Source: Chloroflexota bacterium (GTDB lineage: Bacteria > Chloroflexota > Chloroflexia > JAMDCE01). From it: a DNA stretch of 6,721 nucleotides. The translations under genes and the position numbers were made by a program. The notes beneath the pieces were generated by a model, which saw only the letters and a list, made by a program, of their open reading frames with translations, was not told the origin of the DNA and searched no databases. The stretch lies in contig JAMDCE010000420.1 in the NCBI GenBank assembly GCA_023489135.1, positions 1-6,721 of the forward strand, written 5' to 3'. Positions 4,095 through 6,721 of this stretch are shown here, piece after piece. Each line of letters opens with the position of its first letter. Within the stretch, counting starts at the first letter, position 1.

Positions 4095-5429
4095 TCAGCT
4101 CGGTCCGGTCGGTTCTGTGGACCAGACCGAATTTCTGGCAGGATTGTAGCCCTGCCCACGATGGCGGTAGGTCGCTCGATGGTAGCCAACATTGCGGAGG
4201 ATGTTCCACTCAAGACCGGTGCGCGACCTAGAAAGTCTGGTCCAGATGGAGCTCCACGAATAGAACTGGCGGCTAGCCCATTCAAACCCGGCCTGCAGTT
4301 CCTCGGCTGTCATTCGGTTAGGCCGGAAAACTACGTCGGTCTTGCCGTTATACTTTGACCAATCTCTGGTGAGAATGCGTCCCTCGCGTACTAGACGACC
4401 AAAAAGCCTCGCGCCGGGGAATGGCACAACCAGGCTTATGGTTGCATTGTCAATGCCGATCTTGTTAGCGGCTTCGACAGTGCGCTCGAATACATCCAGG
4501 CTGTCACCGTCGAAACCGAACATCATTCCAGCTTGGACGGCGATCCCGTAGTAGTGAAGTCGGGCAACAAGTTCTCGGTACTCCCCGACTCGATTGAAGC
4601 TTTTGTTTGTATCATCCAAGCTGGCCTGGGAGAAAGACTCAAAACCAATGAAGAAGGCCTTGCAGCCACTCTCCGCCGCTAGACAGAGGAGTTCTTCGTC
4701 GTCACCCACCTTCACGGTGGCTTGACCGGTCCACCACTTCTTGCACGGCGTGATGGCTCTGAAAAGTGATTTGGCGTAGGCAGGGTCAGCCGCAATATTG
4801 TCGTCCCAGAACACGATGGGCTTTCCCTTGATCGAGGCCACCTCCGCCGCTACTTCTTCCACCGGACGGCAACGCAGCTTCCGATGGTAAAGGTGAGGGA
4901 GAGTGCAATACTCGCAGGAGTTGGGGCATCCGCGGGTGGCGAAAAGAACACCCTTGCTGTACCAGCGGCCATTCAAGAGGTCCCGGCGCGCGTGAGGCAG
5001 ATTATGTAGGCACGGTGGCCGTGCCGAGCGGTAGAAGGGCTGCAAGTTCCTGTTTCGGAAGTCTTCGATCAGCCGCGGCCAGATTTCCTCGGCCTCTCCA
5101 ACCACGACTGCGTCCACGTACCTCTTGCTTTCTACGGGCAAGAGTGTTGGGTGAGGTCCACCGATGACTACTGGAATGCCCCGTTCCCGGTATCGAACGG
5201 CCAGCTCGTAGGCATGAGGAGCGGCAGGAGTGTTGCAGGTGATGGCCACCAGATCGACCGGTCGTGAAAAATCCACCTCTGAGATGATCTCGTCGGTGTG
5301 ATGCACCTGAATGTCAGCAGGCGTCAGAGATGCCAGCAGGGGGACGGTCAATTGCGGGAAGCGGATGAATTCCCCTTCCCGCAGTTTTCTCGTAAGAGCA
5401 GACTCGGCCGTAATAAACTCGATCTTCAT
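4095..5429 (-). CDS. B12-binding-type radical SAM enzyme (444 aa), substrate unknown
   Basis: Residues about 1-130 resemble the cobalamin-binding Rossmann domain of class B radical SAM enzymes: DLVAITCNT at 59-67, GGPHPT at 90-95 and VVVGEAEE near 110. The DxHxxG cobalamin-ligand motif is absent, as in many of these proteins. The radical SAM domain follows with RGCPNSCEYC, in which Cys168, Cys172 and Cys175 should hold the 4Fe-4S cluster that cleaves S-adenosylmethionine. Then come FWDDN (207-211), a GFES strand (262-265) and a C-terminal region (about 335-430; PFPGARLFG, MTAEELQ, RQFYSWSSIWTRL) of the DUF4070-like kind. Relatives modify lipids, hopanoids and natural products, but this substrate cannot be read from sequence. 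ATG at 5429 is preferred to the adjacent TTG at 5432; the Shine-Dalgarno is weak (GGAT). It converges on the secreted-protein gene and lies about 330 bp from the E1-JAB pair, probably in a separate transcript. Confidence 0.85.
   Translation of the reverse strand: MKIEFITAESALTRKLREGEFIRFPQLTVPLLASLTPADIQVHHTDEIISEVDFSRPVDLVAITCNTPAAPHAYELAVRYRERGIPVVIGGPHPTLLPVESKRYVDAVVVGEAEEIWPRLIEDFRNRNLQPFYRSARPPCLHNLPHARRDLLNGRWYSKGVLFATRGCPNSCEYCTLPHLYHRKLRCRPVEEVAAEVASIKGKPIVFWDDNIAADPAYAKSLFRAITPCKKWWTGQATVKVGDDEELLCLAAESGCKAFFIGFESFSQASLDDTNKSFNRVGEYRELVARLHYYGIAVQAGMMFGFDGDSLDVFERTVEAANKIGIDNATISLVVPFPGARLFGRLVREGRILTRDWSKYNGKTDVVFRPNRMTAEELQAGFEWASRQFYSWSSIWTRLSRSRTGLEWNILRNVGYHRATYRHRGQGYNPARNSVWSTEPTGPS
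4100..4130 (+). terminator. Possible terminator of the secreted-protein gene
   Basis: TCGGTC (4100-4105) pairs with GACCGA (4125-4130). After a C-A mismatch the stem extends through GGTC and GACC (4107-4110 with 4120-4123). ATTTCT follows. It lies 54 bases after the stop at 4045 and inside the 3' end of the opposing radical SAM gene. The T-run is poor. Confidence 0.35.
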
Positions 5430-5762
5430 CAACTATCCGTGGACTACGCACGGTTGTATTTGAAGTCGATGACTAGGTTTGTTGTCTGGGTTCAGGACAA
5501 AGACCGAAGCTGGCATCGGCAACTTCTGCTCTCATCCTCTGAACAAAGCATTCGCTTCGGCTCCAGTACTTTGCCCCTGCTCAAGGCCAAGTTGGCTAGG
5601 ATTCGAAAGCGATTCCCTGGATCATTCGCACCAGTTGAACCTAGAGCGGCTCCATCGGAGGGCCCACCACGGTCATGACGGCCACTTCTCTGCTACGAAC
5701 CAAGTTAACCAGCCCCGGGTCGTGCCGCTCGGCGCGGCAGTCGACGTGCTAGTCCACTTGGT
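5430..5762. other. Intergenic stretch with a hairpin; no gene seen
   Basis: Reading both strands I find no supported gene here. Open frames in it lack Shine-Dalgarno sequences and recognisable protein features. A 6-bp perfect hairpin (TGCCGC 5723-5728 and GCGGCA 5734-5739, 5-nt loop) lies 24 bases beyond the JAB gene's stop and could mark the end of that transcript, though no T-run follows on the minus strand. The promoter of the radical SAM gene should be near 5430-5500, but no clear pair of boxes stands out. Confidence 0.4.
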
Positions 5763-6224
5763 TTAGGATGAAATCACCATGGCCGGAATCTTCTCCAGTT
5801 GTCCGTCGCTGCTCAGTTGGTAGAGCGCGAAGCAAAGTGCGGTACCGAGACGTCGGGCCACGATAGCGCTAATGGGCATCTTCATCCTGGCAGGCTCGTG
5901 AGAGGCGATCAGCCGCATGGTCCGAGCGTCTTCACGGCTTGGCTGAAGATTTCCAAAGGAGTGTGAGTGCCATTCACCCAGGTACCGTATAACCCGGCCT
6001 GATGCCTCATATATATCCGCGAGCGTCGCTATGTCCCATGCATCATCTGGGTGGAAACATCGCCATCGGCGCCGAGCCAATGGCCCGGGACGCGTAGCCT
6101 GGGTAACTACCAACTGCTCCGATACTGTCTCAAATCCTAATAGCATTCCGCCGGTCTCGGGTTGATACCAACGCCTGATCTCTGCTTCCCACACGGAAAC
6201 AACGCTCTGTGAAATGTAAATCAC
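5763..6224 (-). CDS. JAB/JAMM metallopeptidase, Cap3-like deconjugase (153 aa)
   Basis: The full JAMM zinc-protease signature is present: Glu23 in PETGGMLLG, then GEWHSHSFGNLQPSREDA with His86, His88, Ser96 and Asp99 at the canonical HxH-x7-SxxD spacing. RPGPLARR (45-52) and FHPDD (57-61) with YLGEWHSH (81-88) are typical of the prokaryotic JAB proteins found beside E1-like enzymes, such as Cap3 of type II CBASS. These cleave bonds made to a C-terminal glycine or carboxylate, releasing ubiquitin-like proteins or conjugates. The length fits a single-domain JAB protein. The frame is open to a TTG at 6245, but GTG at 6224 overlaps the upstream stop as GTGA and begins MIYIS, as in relatives, so it is preferred; it implies translational coupling to the E1 gene. 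No Shine-Dalgarno is obvious. The protein is probably cytoplasmic and active. Confidence 0.85.
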   Translation of the reverse strand: MIYISQSVVSVWEAEIRRWYQPETGGMLLGFETVSEQLVVTQATRPGPLARRRWRCFHPDDAWDIATLADIYEASGRVIRYLGEWHSHSFGNLQPSREDARTMRLIASHEPARMKMPISAIVARRLGTALCFALYQLSSDGQLEKIPAMVISS

Positions 6225-6721
6225 GACTCGATGCTCTGATGCCAAGCGCAGCGATGATGGATCGGCAGCCTAGCGCTCTCATATTGTGGGTGATCTGTAT
6301 TACCGGCGCTACGATTATGACGTACAAGGACATCGTTGGGTGCGTTCGGGTAGGCATCCGGCTCATCACGCAACAACGTCTGGACAGCCAAACGGGCTGC
6401 GTCGGCAGCGAGCGCCAGAGCATCAAAACCTGTGCCGACAAATGTCGGAAAGCCACAACCTCGAGTGAACACCTGGGTCTGCTTTGGGTTCTGACTTGGC
6501 TTTGGAACTGAACCGTCCTTCACGCTCCACAGATAGCATTCGTAGCAACCGGTAACTCCAGGGATGGAACGGACGACCTCTCCACCCCATCCTCCCTCAG
6601 TGACTGATGCCGCGATTAGCGGGATGCCCGATTGAAGACTGAAGCGGTTCAAGAACCTAGTTGTTCCACCGTCAGCCGTGGCGTCGATTATCAAATCGAA
6701 ACCATGAAGCTCTGCCAAGAA
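6221..6721 (-). CDS. E1-like ThiF/HesA adenylating enzyme, C-terminal part only
   Basis: The frame is open to the window edge, so the N-terminus is missing; 166 residues are seen. DLIIDATADGGTTRFLN (9-25) matches the ThiF/MoeB DxxxDxTD-xxTRxxLN segment that coordinates Mg-ATP. GIPLIAASVTEGGWGGEVV (32-50) is the next core strand. Then come CYEC (Cys59, Cys62), GCGFPTF (88-94) and a helix FDALALAADAARLAVQTLL. E1-like enzymes adenylate the C-terminus of a ubiquitin-like protein or another partner and pass it to a cysteine. The GC-PTF-GT-FD pattern resembles E1 domains of bacterial conjugation operons, including E2-E1 fusions such as Cap2. Whether an E2 domain precedes it cannot be seen. The stop overlaps the JAB start as GTGA, so the two proteins are almost certainly made together. 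Confidence 0.82.
   Translation of the reverse strand, partial: FLAELHGFDLIIDATADGGTTRFLNRFSLQSGIPLIAASVTEGGWGGEVVRSIPGVTGCYECYLWSVKDGSVPKPSQNPKQTQVFTRGCGFPTFVGTGFDALALAADAARLAVQTLLRDEPDAYPNAPNDVLVRHNRSAGNTDHPQYESARLPIHHRCAWHQSIES

Noticed and set aside
3017..4285. Long 422-codon minus-strand open frame
   Set aside because: It lies antisense to the secreted-protein gene, which has a signal peptide, Shine-Dalgarno and family motifs; the antisense protein has none.
5298..5766. Plus-strand open frames of 95 and 126 codons
   Set aside because: One overlaps the radical SAM gene's start antisense; neither has a Shine-Dalgarno or recognisable protein features.
6130..6511. Open frames in other frames over the E1-JAB junction
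   Set aside because: They are shadows of the E1-like and JAB genes, whose conserved motifs fix the true frames.

Overview
The window is the right-hand end of an integrated mobile element (about 1-2847) joined to ordinary chromosome (about 2901 to the end). The organism is probably a member of the Chloroflexota. The best clue is the secreted protein at 3125-4045, whose C-terminal FERR-LTYTP-NPPGW-VEMGNVG-HYY-WRY signature I know from that phylum. GTG starts behind strong Shine-Dalgarno sequences and fairly GC-rich genes fit this. The assignment rests on recalled family resemblance, not a search.

Element side. A truncated coiled-coil protein (1-645) and a Com-like zinc-finger protein (900-1130) run rightward. 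They converge on a leftward two-gene operon: an unrecognised 120-aa protein (1849-2211) followed by a Rad52-like, phage-type DNA annealing protein (1236-1820). That operon has a good promoter (2337-2365), a strongly folded 119-nt leader, an intercistronic hairpin and a terminator (1185-1211). Between the convergent units lie two exact 28-bp repeats separated by 33 bp. Their size, spacing and core resemble a type I-E CRISPR unit. To the right is a small excisionase-like helix-turn-helix gene (2448-2645) with its own promoter signals, then about 200 bp rich in short direct repeats (2651-2810).

Junction. At 2848-2900 lies the 3' part of a tRNA-Leu(UAG) gene, from the anticodon loop to the encoded CCA. 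Its 5' half is missing. This is what an integrase leaves at the far end of an element inserted in a tRNA gene. Its orientation places the element to the left and the original chromosome, including the tRNA's terminator (2907-2929), to the right. No integrase is in the window.

Chromosome side. A secreted protein (3125-4045) with its own sigma70-like promoter converges on a B12-binding-type radical SAM enzyme (4095-5429, minus). After a gap of about 330 bp with no gene comes a leftward pair: the C-terminal half of an E1-like ThiF/HesA adenylating enzyme (6221-6721, running off the window) and a JAB/JAMM metallopeptidase (5763-6224). The pair is joined by a GTGA start/stop overlap. E1 plus JAB is the conjugation/deconjugation pair of bacterial ubiquitin-like systems such as type II CBASS (Cap2/Cap3). 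The genes that would identify the system lie beyond the right edge.
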